From Rostrohypoxylon terebratum (Eukaryota; Ascomycota; Sordariomycetes; Xylariales; Hypoxylaceae): a DNA stretch of 64,000 nucleotides. Each line of letters starts with the position of its first letter. Position 1 is the first letter of the stretch. The notes under the pieces are model-generated. The model was not told the origin of the DNA. It did no database searches and was given only the letters and a program-made list of their open reading frames with translations. Of this stretch, positions 32,636-42,288 are shown one piece after another. The stretch is taken from assembly GCA_022497145.1 (NCBI GenBank), contig MU385926.1:62001-126000 (forward strand), read 5' to 3'. The translations under genes were made by a program, and so were the position numbers.

Positions 32636-33778
32636 CTACCTCATGAAACCTATTCTGGTGAATAAGGTCTTGACTTGTTTCAATAACGCCATCCTAGATG
32701 TTGCCTTCTCCTCTAAGTGTTTACATTGAAGCATGACCATTTGTGCTTGTGTGCTGTCCTCGTGCTCGAAAGTTGCTGTGATTTGCTGACTAAGCCGTTG
32801 AGCGTATTCGACGAGAACCTCGGCAATGTGAATCATGAGAACGGTCTGCATCGTCGAGGCAGACGTTTTGGTTGCAACAAAATTGCCAACACGTACTTCC
32901 GGAATTTGCACGTCTGGCTCGGAAAAGTTGGGGGAGGTTAGAGTGACCTGAGTACACGTACGGGCACATTGTACAACAAGGGCCATTACATCTACGACTT
33001 TGAAATGGCACGATGCTAAAAGGTTGAACAGGAAGACGTCTATCTTATCTTGATCGTCGTCTAAGCCGGTGAAGCACCCCGCTAATTCGTCCGGTAAATC
33101 GACGGCATGGAAGCAATCAGGATCACTGCAATCAGAGTGGTCCAGTCTGTCGAATATGATGTTTAGGACCTGAGGGTAGATATTTATAAGACGGTGCGCG
33201 TAGGTAAAGAGCTGTTCAATACAGAGGTGGCGGGCGTTGTTTTCGACAAATTTAGAATGATACTCTTCTATTGGCCGATTTTTGGGTACATGAACACGAG
33301 AAATGGATGACAAATCCCGGGATAGAAGATCAACATCTACAGCTAAGGCTGTCAGTTGTCGGACATACATAGAACGTGGGTCTTGCGAAGTTGCCTCTGC
33401 TTGTCCAGGCTGTCCAGGCTGTCCGGCCTGTGGAGTAGCGGGCGCAGGGCTTAGGCTTAGCTGCATTTGTTGGATAGTGTCCGAAGGAGTTTCCGGTGCA
33501 TGCCCTAAATCTAGAGGAGGCCAGTCGAGCATGCTCATGCTCATGTCCATGTTCATGTTCGTGTTCATATTGAGATTTATGTCTGTATTTGTGTTCAAGT
33601 CACCGTCCAAGTAGACGGGGCTAAACATGTTGCGTCGGGTACTGAGCGCGGCTGGGCTGAAGATGCAAGATGTGCCAGCTTTGAGGCATCTCGTACATGT
33701 TGCGACTCCAGGTTCCTTCGGACATTTCAGCTTCTGAGAATGGCAACGGTCGCAGCTCGATCGTAGGGGGCGGGGCAT
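32636..33778 (-). CDS. Zn(II)2Cys6 transcription factor, AflR-like
   Basis: A single exon of 380 residues. The N-terminus is a complete zinc binuclear cluster with Cys9, 12, 19, 28, 31 and 38 (spacing 2-6-8-2-6) in SSCDRCHSQKLKCPKE, the version seen in AflR-type regulators of secondary metabolism. Residues about 60-85 are a run of alternating Asn, Thr, Asp and Met (NMNTNMNMDMSMSM), encoded by a degenerate ATG-AAC/GAC repeat that is likely length-variable. The rest is helical, with CIEQLFTYAHRLINIYPQVL and MLQCKHLEEKATSRMALLKQ resembling the C-terminal regulatory domain of the AflR group; the fungal_trans (MHR) domain is absent. It is expected to act in the nucleus as a DNA-binding activator. 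No synthase gene accompanies it in this window, so its targets are unknown. Confidence 0.88.
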   Translation of the reverse strand: MPRPLRSSCDRCHSQKLKCPKEPGVATCTRCLKAGTSCIFSPAALSTRRNMFSPVYLDGDLNTNTDINLNMNTNMNMDMSMSMLDWPPLDLGHAPETPSDTIQQMQLSLSPAPATPQAGQPGQPGQAEATSQDPRSMYVRQLTALAVDVDLLSRDLSSISRVHVPKNRPIEEYHSKFVENNARHLCIEQLFTYAHRLINIYPQVLNIIFDRLDHSDCSDPDCFHAVDLPDELAGCFTGLDDDQDKIDVFLFNLLASCHFKVVDVMALVVQCARTCTQVTLTSPNFSEPDVQIPEVRVGNFVATKTSASTMQTVLMIHIAEVLVEYAQRLSQQITATFEHEDSTQAQMVMLQCKHLEEKATSRMALLKQVKTLFTRIGFMR

Positions 33779-35241
33779 ATTTCCAGGCTCCCTCTGTGTC
33801 TGCTATCGCCTTAAGCCTCGCTGAGGCCCACTTCACTTCGTTGTTACGTCGTAAGCTTGTAGAATAGAATAATAGAATAATAGAATAGTAGATTGAAAAG
33901 ATGTGGCAGACAAAGATATTCATATACCAAGCTTATATGAATAGTCTTCTCATATTGGATGAAAAAAAGGCAGAGAGATCGTAGCCTACTAGGTATGTAT
34001 GAGGCATGACAATAATAGCATCCAGTAGCTGTAAGAATGGTGATATGGATTATGTAGGAACCTCCAGCTAGGACGGGCTAGGACATCTGGAGTTGAGTCG
34101 CTAAATTTGACCAATGAAAATGAACTAACTCTACTACATAGTACATACTATGTACTATGTACATCCCATCCGACACCCCCAACTTGAGAAAGAACGGCAC
34201 AAGACATCCAGCGCATTTTGGGGCTCTCCTACTACTAGGTAATAGGCTCTAGCTATTCGTACCCAATCATTATTAATGTACTCTCAGGGATAGAAACTTT
34301 ATACAAGCATTATGCTTTCCAAGGTAAGACCAAAACCTAGAAAAAAGAAAAAGAAAGAAAAAGGAACAATCTCGCAATCTCAGATTGTCTTTATTACATC
34401 TTCTTTATTTTACCATGTCCAGGGGACCACAACGTAATTAAAATTGACCGAGAAGATCGTCGCGACCAAACCACACACCAAAATGTCCCGACGCTTTGGC
34501 GCCTTGACTACAATCTTGGATTGTCGACTTTTTGAAAATTGATATCAATCACATACATAGTACGTACAGGTACAGCATCGCATGCATGCGTAACCCCTTG
34601 TCAATCTGCATCTCTACCTGCCACGCGTGTCGATTACCCCCCGGATCCTATCCTATCATCTTCTCGAGCATGTGTTAATTAATTAATCAACCTCTAGGAA
34701 CAAGATCTGCTGACGAGCGCCACGCGTAGAGAAATGCTACCAGGAGCGGCAACAACAAAATAGGGGGCTTGTACAATACCTACCTACTATTAGGTCCTAG
34801 GTAGGTAGGCTTGGGCATCTAGGGGGTGCCTAGACCTAGGGCTACCTAGTACCGTACATCACGTATTATAGGTAGATAAGGTAAGGTCTGAGTCTGGACC
34901 GACGAATCGAACTACAGTCCGAGTCCGACGACCCGGCGCTTGCAGCTGTCTCACTGTTTCTTATCACCCCTCGTCATAAATGTCATAAATGGGAGCCCGC
35001 AGACCACGATCGTACATGAGCATGGATTTCCCCCATTTTTCAATTTTGCGCTTCGTTCTTTCGTCCCCTACCTCGGATGTTCCCTTCATTATTTTGACTA
35101 GTCTTTCATCCACCAATTCCGCCATCGTTTGTGCGGTGAGTTTCGGCGAATGACTCCATACCTACCTACTTAGGATCTTAGGTACCTGGTAGGTTACTTT
35201 GATGGCACACCGCGGGGTTTGAGACATACCAATCGGGTCTT
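33779..35241. other. Intergenic region with palindromes
   Basis: A divergent promoter region. A self-complementary run of TAGTACATACTATGTACTATG type lies near 34139-34163, and a CCTAGG motif near 34793-34810. No gene is visible. Confidence 0.5.
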
Positions 35242-36335
35242 ATGGATCTCAGCACTGTGAGCGGTGTCGTCGAGGCTCTGGTAGCAACCTATATTGCCGG
35301 CCTCGAATACTACACCCAGTGGCAGCAACGGAAATGGCAGAATAACCAATACAACGCACACACGAAAGCCAACCCGTGCACCGGGAACGCCTGTGCTTTT
35401 AGTACATCATTGGGTTTCTCAGCTCGCAAGGTAAGAGAGGCCTTCGACGGAGGAGTAGATATTCTAGGTGACGAATTCGCAGCCGGAGACGGTGAGTTTA
35501 ATATGAAGACCTTGGGGTGGACTTTCATAGTGTTTTTTTCTGATTAGACGTAGAACTATGTCGGAATGCCCTTCAAGGCGATCTCGACCTCTTGCAAGGT
35601 TGCATATATGCCCTATATCAAGACATGCGGGCCGACCAATATCCGCTCAATCTTTTTGAGGCAGTGCGCATTTCGGAATGTGTCCGTATATCTTCCTTAG
35701 CTGCTTTAACCGCACAGTATAAACGGGTTGCTGTAGGCCGTTTAGTGCCCTCGGCCCTCACCGGGTCTCAGCAGCAGCCGAGGCTTCGCGTGACAGTCGA
35801 AGCGGAAACGATGGAGCCGGACGATGGCGGCGCTATTACCTACGATGGTAAAGAGGAATGTGCAGAAGTGAATCGCGGTACACAGAGCACCAGCAAGTCA
35901 CCGTATATGCAATCTGAGCCCCCGTCGCCGCCGCCAACCCCAAAACAAAGTCTCGATGATGCCCAGTCTACAAAGCCGTCCGCCTTGTCTACCCCACGGC
36001 CGAAGAACAGCGTATTCAGCATGTTTTGCCCCGAAGCCTTTCAATACTAAGTCGACCCACGGAAGGCGGTGCCAAAGCAGCGGAACTGCAGATGCGGATA
36101 CGATTGGAACGGGGTACATGGCACAGACCAGGGGGCTATGACGGTGCAGGAGGGATTTCAGATAACATCTAGATCCCTCGGGAAATCGCACTGCGATGGC
36201 GGGTTCGGGTGCGTATTCTGTACCTCGACCGGGAGGACAGAGACGTATCCTAACGTCGAGGATTTGAAAGATCACGTTAATGTGTCTCATACTAAGTGGC
36301 AACTTCTTCACGATCGAGATATGATCGGCCAATGA
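35242..36335 (+). CDS. Unknown fungal protein with C-terminal zinc finger, frame interrupted by TAA
   Basis: Exon 1 (35242-35491) and exon 2 from 35548 join in phase. The frame begins MDLSTVSGVVEALVATY, has helical segments (LCRNALQGDLDLLQGCIYAL and onwards), a Pro/Ser-rich linker, then FSMFCPEAFQY and a TAA at 36048-36050. The same frame continues open for 95 codons: VDPRKAVPKQRNCRCGYDWN and later CVFCTSTGRTETYPNVEDLK-DHVNVSH, a C2H2-like zinc finger, ending in TGA at 36333-36335. Two readings are possible: the gene is broken by a nonsense change (protein of 250 residues), or a 69-nt intron (36012-36080, GTATTC donor, TACTAAG branch-like site that contains the stop, AAGCAG acceptor) removes it, giving 322 residues. 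I know no function for the family. Confidence 0.6.
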
Positions 36336-37276
36336 GGGTCTCGTTACTAGAACATCTCTGGATTCTTCATCTTGAAGCCTTTCAAACCCCTTATTTATTC
36401 TCGGTCTAGCGTTATGACAGTCCAGGCGTCACGTTGTTCTTGTTCTTTGAGATACCCTGGTTGATGCGCAATGACATCAACCTCTATTACCAAGTACCTT
36501 GTAGTTGCGGCTTTGGTTCTGGTTGGATTCATGTAATTTAAAAATTATATCTTTGATTATTCTGTGAAACTATCTCCGCATGTGAGCTTTAGTAAAGGTA
36601 TGCACCTACCTATGTTCTAGCAGCACAATATCCTATCCCTATTACATAATAACAGTATGAGTCAGAAATTCTAGCAGTGCACAATGTGAACGTGTTATTA
36701 GATAATCCGATTATTTAATCAGAATCCACAGTATCCCCCGATTCATCTATCTAGGCAACTTGTATGTATTGTGGCGTATGTTGGGTGCTGGTCGTGTAAC
36801 GTAGGGGATAGTCTCAAGTGGAAGATGAAGACGATAAATATTAGTAGCATCATCAATGCATCACACCTTATGCTGCGTGGGGTAGAGAAGCACGAAGATC
36901 GATACTCAAGGTTCATTATCAAGATAGCTAGATATTCTGAATATATAGGTAGGTACCTACCTATGTGATAAGTTTCCAAAACACGCTTTGGGAACATTAT
37001 GTAAGCATATTGAAAATGGATTAGGGTATTAAGGGTGGAGTGTAATACATAGGGATTGTTAATCAAGATGGCGAGTCTATCCTGCGGAGCCTCTATTGCC
37101 CCGAGTGACAAATGCCCCTAACTAGTTCAAGCCCGTCGATATTGCAGTATCAATATCACGCAAAGCGCAGCCGCATATTTTAGAAAAAAAGTATAAATGA
37201 AAATAAAGTCCACGTCCTCTACATTCGCAATGTTGATATCTATAAGAAGGACACATTTAAGCCTGGCTTGCCGAAA
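36336..37276. other. Intergenic region
   Basis: This lies between the interrupted zinc-finger gene and the epimerase-like gene. It is A/T-rich, with a TAGGTAGGTACCTACCTA palindrome near 36946-36963. Nothing else is visible. Confidence 0.5.
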
Positions 37277-38353
37277 ATGTTCACTTTGACCCAACCAATG
37301 GCCCCTGCTACACGATCTGCTAAGACCGTTTTCGTCACCGGTGCAAATGGATATATCGGTTCCGCAGTGTGCCGAGCTTTTGTCCGTGCCGGCTGGCGTG
37401 CTTACGGCCTCGTCCGGCGTCCCGAAGCTGCTAGCATGTTGGCCGCCGAGGAAGTCACCCCTATCATTGGCTCCATCTCCAAAGACCTTACTTTCCTAAA
37501 CGACCTTTATAAGCATACGAAGGCTGTCGACGTAATAGTCTCGTGCACGGAACAGCTCCCATTCGGAGAACATTTCGAAGCGCTCGTCGCTTTGTTCCGA
37601 GAATTAGCCTCGACCTCTGACCAAAACGGCGTCAGGCCCCTTGTGATAGCGAGCTCGGGATGTAAGGACTACGGCGTGACCGGCGTTCACGGGTCTCCCG
37701 GCCTCTCGCCACATACCGAGGAGTCGCCTCTTCAACCCGTCGATTTCGTCCGCGAGCGTGCGCTGCACTCTCTTAAGATCTTCACCCACACGGATCTATT
37801 TGACGCGACGCTAGTGCGGCCCACGCCCCTATTCGGGTACGACAGCAGCTATTACGGGCTCATGTTCGAGGCTGCGTCGGCCGCCGCTGGAACCAAGGAG
37901 CGAGCGCTGCGTCTGTCCCAAAATTTTAATACTATCCTTCACGGCTGTCATATCGACGATTGCGCCGAGGCGTACCTGGCGCTGGCAGAGCACGCGGATC
38001 GCGCCTTCATCGCGGGACAGTGCTTCAACATCTCAGCGCACAGGTATGATACGCTTTCGAGCATAGCAAAGGCGCTTGAGGTCGAGTACGGCCTCAATGG
38101 TGGCGTAGTAGAAGTTTCTCCAGCTGACGCTAACTCTACGGCGTCGCCTCTTGACTTGGTCCTTGGTTACACCCAGTGGGTAGACAGCACGAGGATTAGG
38201 CGACTGACGGGTTGGATTGATAGGAGGATGCTGCTTTCGGAGAACCTGCACGTATATAGAATGGCTTATGAAGAGGCAGCCAAGCGAGGGCACGAAGGAA
38301 TACGTAGAATCAAAGAGAGGATGGGTGGCGCCCTTTCTTCTGTTAAATTCTAG
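37277..38353 (+). CDS. NAD(P)-dependent epimerase/dehydratase family protein
   Basis: A single exon of 358 residues with an extended-SDR architecture. The nucleotide-binding motif TGANGYIG (about residues 21-28) is followed by the RRPEA stretch that should contact the cofactor's adenine ribose. VIASSG (about 123-128) marks the end of strand five. The usual YxxxK is not clear; VDFVRERALHSLK occupies that place, so activity may differ from classical epimerases. LVRPTPLFGYDSSYYGLMFE and HIDDCAEAYLALAEHA follow the family pattern for the substrate-side loop. Frequent C-terminal WxD-x-R-x-R segments (QWVDSTRIRRLTGWIDRR) are typical of atypical or NmrA-like members. Substrate is unknown; a cytosolic reductase is the best guess. 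The ATG at 37277 begins MFTLTQPMAP; a second Met is at residue 8. Confidence 0.8.
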   Translation: MFTLTQPMAPATRSAKTVFVTGANGYIGSAVCRAFVRAGWRAYGLVRRPEAASMLAAEEVTPIIGSISKDLTFLNDLYKHTKAVDVIVSCTEQLPFGEHFEALVALFRELASTSDQNGVRPLVIASSGCKDYGVTGVHGSPGLSPHTEESPLQPVDFVRERALHSLKIFTHTDLFDATLVRPTPLFGYDSSYYGLMFEAASAAAGTKERALRLSQNFNTILHGCHIDDCAEAYLALAEHADRAFIAGQCFNISAHRYDTLSSIAKALEVEYGLNGGVVEVSPADANSTASPLDLVLGYTQWVDSTRIRRLTGWIDRRMLLSENLHVYRMAYEEAAKRGHEGIRRIKERMGGALSSVKF

Positions 38354-39035
38354 TGGTGGGCTGCATCTCCAACGCCAAAGTAGTGTCGAGAAGTATATCC
38401 CATCTAACGATATGCGATTGATGCTTGAGGTGGATATTAGGCTAAATGAATGCAAAGAAAAGTACTAGTAATAATACCGTAGTACATTCAGGATAATACT
38501 ACCGTCACCCACCGAGACCGATACAGTTGTACGTTTCCGTCTAACCTTTTGATTACCTTACACGATATTCCCGAATTGCCTTGAAATCCCCCAGAGACGG
38601 TATTTGACGGGTCCGCTCGTCTACAACTTGTAGAATTCCAAGCATTAGATGAAACAGCGAATCACTCAATAGGATGCCCCGAGAATTCGAGCAGAAGAAA
38701 CCCTTCTTATCCATCCAGCTTCGCACAGAAGACTGTCAGGAATTAACATAAGGCTGGAAATCTTCGCAGTCTATCCAGAAGGGGGAAAAGGGGAACGAGT
38801 GAGACGCAGTGTCAATACTCGGTTCAAAAGGTGTCATAGGAAATGAGATGGGGAGAAACATTGGAAGACGTGTGCGTAAGCATAAGGAAAATAGAACTGA
38901 CCTTAAACGACTCCTCCTAGGGAACTGGGCTTCATTTCTAGCCCTCGATAAGTATTCATGGTGCGAATGTGGGAATGAATGGAAGTGGGATTGGCAGTTA
39001 CACAGCTTAGGTTGGAATAAACCTGGAAGATTGCT
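38354..39035. other. Convergent intergenic region
   Basis: This lies between the 3' ends of the epimerase-like gene and Iks1. Nothing is visible beyond untranslated sequence. Confidence 0.5.
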
Positions 39036-41099
39036 TCACCAATCTGACCAAGTATCATGAAATGCGGCACATAAGACACCCCACCGAGAGAGACACAGCA
39101 AGGCCACGAAATGGAGGGCGAGCAAAAGGAAACTGCCTCTCCATCCCCATCTCCAGTGAGACAATGCCGAACGGGGTGATTTACGCGAACCTCGTTCATG
39201 GCTTAGTACGAAGACGTCTCTATGGATCCCTAGATCAACACCCGCGATACCGATCAACGGGATCCCGACGCTGAAACTGGTGGTGAAAGGCCAACATTGT
39301 CTAGTAAGTGACAATACCTTGATCAGGAATAGAAGAAGCCGGAAAGCAAATACCATCGAGTCGGTGTGGGTATTAATAAGATAGATTACAAGATGCCGTG
39401 TTCGATCTCGAAGTGTTTCCGGCGGACCTTCTGGGGGTGCTAAGAGCAGCGGCGCGCGTAGAGTAGGAGATGGTAGAGGATGGGCGACTCCTGTAGAGCG
39501 ACCCCGATCTTGAGATAAATGCGCGAGCCCTTCGTGGTTTCGAGATAGAGCCATGGCCTGGGGACGATGCCGAGGCGCGTCGGGACTACCATACTTCTGG
39601 AGGCTATTATACAAGCCTGGTAGAGAGGAGTGGCTCGTGGTGGGCGAACTGTCTTCGCTAGCAGAGGCAAGGTTCTCCCCGGAAGTTAGGATCTTGCTGG
39701 GATGCTTAAGGGGATCGGGGAGTGGCGTGCCAGGGTGCGTTGGCGAATCAAGGTTTTGAATTATTCGTCCTTTTAATCCAGAAGGGCTCGTACTACGCCC
39801 CGGAAACCCGCCGTGATAGGTTTCGTGATTCATCGCGCTCAATACCTCATTAGCGCTCGGTCGTTCGGCGGGATTGAGGGCCAACATCTTTTTGAGCAGT
39901 TGGTAGAGCTTCAGAGGTAGATCCGGTCTCTCTCGCTTCTCGTCGTGAAAACCTTTCCAGGCGGTAATCTCGGCCCGCAGTAGATCGATGTCTTCAAGCT
40001 CCTCGTGGATAGTGTTGGCATTCACGTAAGGAAGCCGGCCAAAGCATAGGAAATAGAGAATCATGCCTAAAGAGAATACATCGGACTTAGTAGTGAAATT
40101 ACCAAACCGTCCTCCCGCGTCTCTCTTTAAGACTTCCGGGGCACAGTACGAAATGGTGCCGGTCGTTCCTGTAGAATTTCGAATGGCGTTGCCAGGTTGG
40201 ACTTCACCGAAGTCGCTAATCAAGCATGTGAGCTTGCCGTTCTCGTGATGAAGGAGACAATTGCTAGGCTTCAAATCGCGGTGGATGTAATTGGCGCTGT
40301 GAAGGTAGGCAAGACCAGAGGTAATATCCTTGAATAGTGAATATATCTCCTCAAACGATAAACGACGTTGAGAGGCATAGACATCTGAGGGTCTTTCGGC
40401 TGTCCCTCTTGACTTGCGGCGCATCTGGGCCTTGAGCTGTTCTTTTGTCGTCTGCTTAGGCTGATCCCCGATGACATACTTTAGCAAGTCACCGGCGTTG
40501 CAGTATTGCTGGAGGATGAATGCGCAGGCGACGCTCGGTCCGAAGCGGTTCAGCACGACGTCCTCGAGCCAGACGTGGCGATAAGACACTAGGTTAGGAT
40601 GCGAGAGCTTGGCGAGCAATTCGACCTCTATCAACACCTTCTCCAACCAGGCGTGATCATCGCCTACGGGGACTCGTTTGCAGGCAAAATGACCGAGGGC
40701 ACACCCGTCGATCTGGTGACGAACCAGGAGGACGACGCCCTTGCCGCCCCGGCCAAGTTCTTGCTCCTCTACAAAGAACTTTTTGAAGTAGTTGGGACTA
40801 AACGCATCTCTCCTTATACGGGCTCCTTCTTGCGGAGCTGGCGAGCTAGAAATAAATTCCGCCTCGCCGACATCGCGGGACCTCAAGTCGTTACCACTGG
40901 GTAATGTGGGTTGTGTGAGCCGACGGATGGGACTTGGCGGAGGTTGGTGTTCGGTAGGGTCATCATTCGCATCAAGCCCTACGCGGAGCATGCGAAAATA
41001 ATTGGGGGCGACATAGGATTCCTGGGGATTCGGAGCTTCGAAGTGTCTTTCGGGAGAAGGTGGACGAAGAGGTTGGTGACATGTAGGACACTCCGTCAT
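39036..41099 (-). CDS. iks1: Ser/Thr protein kinase Iks1
   Basis: A single exon of 687 residues. The N-terminus has a CxxC pair (ECPTCHQPL), and the FSPNYFKKFFVEEQELGRGG stretch before the kinase domain is characteristic of Iks1. In the kinase domain the Gly loop is at 116-121, the catalytic Lys at 141 (FACKRV), HRDLKPSN at 273-280, DFG at 296-298 and PE at 321-322. A non-conserved insert sits at about 215-245. After the kinase comes a Ser/Pro-rich linker, then two hydrophobic segments near the C-terminus (FAFRLLLFLIKVLSL and WRGSFLLLALHFVALLCL), so the protein is probably membrane-anchored by its tail, as known for fungal Iks1 homologues. Yeast Iks1 has no firmly assigned role; a link to stress and cell-wall phenotypes has been suggested. 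The 5' side is preceded by a GA-rich tract. Confidence 0.9.
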   Translation of the reverse strand: MTECPTCHQPLRPPSPERHFEAPNPQESYVAPNYFRMLRVGLDANDDPTEHQPPPSPIRRLTQPTLPSGNDLRSRDVGEAEFISSSPAPQEGARIRRDAFSPNYFKKFFVEEQELGRGGKGVVLLVRHQIDGCALGHFACKRVPVGDDHAWLEKVLIEVELLAKLSHPNLVSYRHVWLEDVVLNRFGPSVACAFILQQYCNAGDLLKYVIGDQPKQTTKEQLKAQMRRKSRGTAERPSDVYASQRRLSFEEIYSLFKDITSGLAYLHSANYIHRDLKPSNCLLHHENGKLTCLISDFGEVQPGNAIRNSTGTTGTISYCAPEVLKRDAGGRFGNFTTKSDVFSLGMILYFLCFGRLPYVNANTIHEELEDIDLLRAEITAWKGFHDEKRERPDLPLKLYQLLKKMLALNPAERPSANEVLSAMNHETYHGGFPGRSTSPSGLKGRIIQNLDSPTHPGTPLPDPLKHPSKILTSGENLASASEDSSPTTSHSSLPGLYNSLQKYGSPDAPRHRPQAMALSRNHEGLAHLSQDRGRSTGVAHPLPSPTLRAPLLLAPPEGPPETLRDRTRHLVIYLINTHTDSMVFAFRLLLFLIKVLSLTRQCWPFTTSFSVGIPLIGIAGVDLGIHRDVFVLSHERGSRKSPRSALSHWRWGWRGSFLLLALHFVALLCLSRWGVLCAAFHDTWSDW

Positions 41100-42288
41100 A
41101 GGAGCGCCTCGAATCTCAAGTCGCTGAGACGAAGGGTCGCGGACGACGATAGCATTACGATGACGCCTAGTTCAAGGATACATTGGTCAGTACAAGATAT
41201 TGAGTAACTAGGCAGGTAACTACTCAAACTAGGGAGTTCGAGAATCCAATCGTGATGGTCTATCATTCTCTTTGAATCTAGTCGGTCACCACAGCTGGAT
41301 GAAGGATGAAGAGGTAGGACAGTGGGGAGAGGAGAGAAAGAGAAGAGAGAGAAAGAGAGAGAGAGAGAGGAAAGCAGAGATTGAAATGACGTACAGGACG
41401 ATTTCGCGACCCTCCCGAGAATTGTAAGGAATTAGAGACATTGCGTTAGGATTACCATCCGGCGACGGCAAATTTGAACGGATTTGGAGGTCATCGAGAT
41501 GTGTGATCAAGCATAATTATTTTATAGTATACAATGGAAAGAGCCAACAGGTGGTGTGAAAGGAAATGTTTTCACGAGATGAACCGGCAGACTGGACAAG
41601 ATGGTGATGGTTTTTTGCCCTTACTCTGTTGCTTTGTCGTAAGGGTTGTAAGGGTTGTAAGGATTAAGTGCTGCGTATTTCGTGTTTGGATGATGCTATG
41701 CCACTAATGTGGACCTACTGACCTAACTACAAAAATCCATTGGACATTGAGTCTTACATGGATGGGTCTCATGGGTCTCATGGGGCTAAATTCGTTACCC
41801 CGGAATGCGCTAAGATCGAGTTCCCTGTGCTTTTTTCATCCCTGTATTCTGCCCCTCGTTGCTTCCAAGATTCTATCTAGATTCTAGGTACAGCATAGAG
41901 ATGGATAAGATGGATAGGTGCAATACATCCATTAGTAGGGCTGCTTGGAGGGAGGGGTAGCTACTACTAGGTAGGTAATAGCTACTAACAGCTACAGGTG
42001 GTTTTGGCAGCCTTGGCAGTCTTGGAACCTTGGAAATTTAATGGCTCCAGCGCGTCAATTCCCAAATTCCCAAACTCCCAACCCCTGAATTACCTCATGG
42101 CACTTCACCCATTTCTATATATACCATATATACCATATGTACCGTCCTATTATTATCACTGGAGATCTCTTCAGTAGCTACGCACTTCTTGGATCATGGG
42201 TTCCATTTTGCATTAGGATAGCAGATGGGCCGGAGAGGGTCTTGCGAGACACGATACAAACAAGCTCTTGGTGTTGATGGTGCTCAAA
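41100..42288. other. Intergenic region with GA tract
   Basis: This lies between the 5' end of Iks1 and the 3' end of the carotenoid oxygenase gene. It contains the GA-rich microsatellite and a TACTACTAGGTAGGTAATAG run near 41961-41985. No gene is visible. Confidence 0.5.
41326..41372. repeat. GA-rich microsatellite in 5' region of Iks1
   Basis: An almost pure purine run of GAGA and GAAA units about 225 bases upstream of the Iks1 start, on the opposite strand a CT tract. Such tracts are common in fungal 5' leaders. Confidence 0.8.
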
